A DNA stretch of 5,389 nucleotides from Alphaproteobacteria bacterium (GTDB lineage: Bacteria > Pseudomonadota > Alphaproteobacteria > Caulobacterales > Caulobacteraceae), in the NCBI GenBank assembly GCA_018895795.1, contig JAHINZ010000318.1:1-5389 (forward strand), in the 5' to 3' direction. The notes beneath the pieces were generated by a model. That model was not told the origin of the DNA, made no database searches, and was given only the letters and a program-made list of their open reading frames with translations. This document shows, in pieces, positions 4,916 through 5,389 of the stretch. Numbering within the stretch: the stretch's first letter is position 1; each line of letters opens with the position of its first letter. The position numbers were made by a program, and so were the translations under genes.

Positions 4916-5181
4916 AGGCGAGCCTTTCGATAGGGGGTCAACCACGGCTCGACCAGGGCCAGGGACGGCTCGCCGGTGTCGCGATGGGCGTAGGCGTGGG
5001 CGACCAGCACCAGGACGGCCAGGCGCAATGGCGCGGGGCTGGCCGGGCTGAGGGCCACAGCAGTGGCGGCGGCGACGCGGGTCTCGGCGGCGTCGATCAG
5101 CAGGCTGATCGCGGCGTCCTCCGAGGCATCGCCCACGCGCAGGAAACCCTTGGCCTCGGCCAGGGTCAGGGATTGGGGCAT
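4912..5181 (-). CDS. GTA gp6-like head-tail connector protein
   Basis: This 89-aa, mostly helical protein has the pattern of small gp6-type head-tail connectors. It starts with SLTLAEAKGFLRVGDASEDA (4-23), then AAISLLIDAAETRV (23-36), PLRLAVLVLVAHAYAHRDTG (51-70) and a C-terminal PWLTPYRKARL (79-89) that fits the family's closing LLxPYR-like signature. It would sit under the portal and bridge to the tail terminator. From memory the R. capsulatus gp6 is about twice as long, so this may be a compact form. The ATG at 5181 starts where the family homology begins, but the upstream sequence has no clear Shine-Dalgarno, only a GAAAGA followed by a run of seven Cs. Its stop overlaps gp8. The repeat before it separates it from the capsid gene. 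Confidence 0.8.
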   Translation of the reverse strand: MPQSLTLAEAKGFLRVGDASEDAAISLLIDAAETRVAAATAVALSPASPAPLRLAVLVLVAHAYAHRDTGEPSLALVEPWLTPYRKARL

Positions 5182-5205
5182 GGGGGGGTCTTTCGGGTTG
5201 GGGGG

Positions 5206-5352
5206 ACTTGCCCCCTACGGATCGCGGAGCCTGTCCTCGGGCGCGCTCTTCGCGCGACCCGGGGGCGATCGTCTTCCCCCGGAGGGGGAAGATGAGATCA
5301 TCCGCCCCCTCCCGGGGGCGGACGGCCGCGCAGCGGCCCGGTGGGGGCAAGT
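5206..5352. repeat. composite palindromic repeat element between gp5 and gp6 (R1)
   Basis: The element is bounded by perfect 10-bp inverted ends: ACTTGCCCCC (5206-5215) and GGGGGCAAGT (5343-5352). Bases 5210-5295 are a near-perfect inverted copy of 4426-4511. The right part (5296-5342) carries CCGCCCCC/GGGGGCGG and GGCCGCGCAGCGGCC hairpins. It fills the space from 8 bases after the capsid stop to 24 bases before the gp6 start. Confidence 0.87.
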
Positions 5353-5360
5353 GGTGGGTT

Positions 5361-5389
5361 CTACGAAACCGCGAACTTCAGCAGCTTGA
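5361..5389 (-). CDS. probable major capsid protein, last codons (partial)
   Basis: Only nine complete codons including the stop are visible. They read KLLKFAVS and end at a TAG (complement of CTA at 5361-5363). Position directly upstream of the gp6-like gene, and an ending like that of HK97-fold GTA gp5 proteins (KLLKFA-type C-terminus), make the major capsid protein the likely identity. The assignment rests mainly on gene order, since so little sequence is present. Confidence 0.65.

Noticed and set aside
122..5352. CRISPR array or regularly spaced repeats
   Set aside because: The repeats are palindromic, vary in length and are scattered at gene junctions. They are not short direct repeats with uniform spacers.

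Overview
The window is very GC-rich. All but two of its genes lie on the minus strand, in the order and with the families of an RcGTA-type gene transfer agent (GTA) structural cluster. The GC content, the mix of gene families and the style of the intergenic repeats suggest an alphaproteobacterium, most likely Caulobacter or a close Caulobacterales relative. The genus is an inference from memory, not something the sequence proves.

Read in the direction of transcription (high to low coordinates), the cluster runs: the last codons of the major capsid protein (gp5-like), a small head-tail connector (gp6-like), a DUF3168 tail-terminator-like protein (gp8-like), the major tail tube protein (gp9-like), two small tail assembly proteins (gp10-like and gp10.1-like), a short tape measure protein (gp11-like), a DUF2460 distal tail protein (gp12-like), a DUF2163 hub protein (gp13-like) and an NlpC/P60 peptidase (gp14-like). 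Together these would build the head-tail joint, tail tube, tail tip and wall-penetrating parts of a particle that packages host DNA. Most neighbours overlap by 1 to 4 bases and look translationally coupled. No gp7-like gene lies between gp6 and gp8. The large gp15-like tip/fibre protein that normally follows gp14 is not in the window; the 3' end of an IS110-family transposase on the opposite strand sits there instead.

A plus-strand gene for a DUF805 membrane protein sits between gp11 and gp12. It has no evident role in a phage tail and is bracketed by two closely similar direct copies of a palindromic repeat.

The most unusual feature is a set of short palindromic repeat elements of about 60 to 150 bp. 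One occupies every junction of the cluster that is not a tight gene overlap: gp5/gp6, gp8/gp9, gp9/gp10, gp11/DUF805, DUF805/gp12 and after gp14. One further element of a different sequence family lies in frame inside the 5' part of the gp14 reading frame. I see no tRNA, rRNA, CRISPR array or riboswitch, and no convincing intrinsic terminator with a T-tract.
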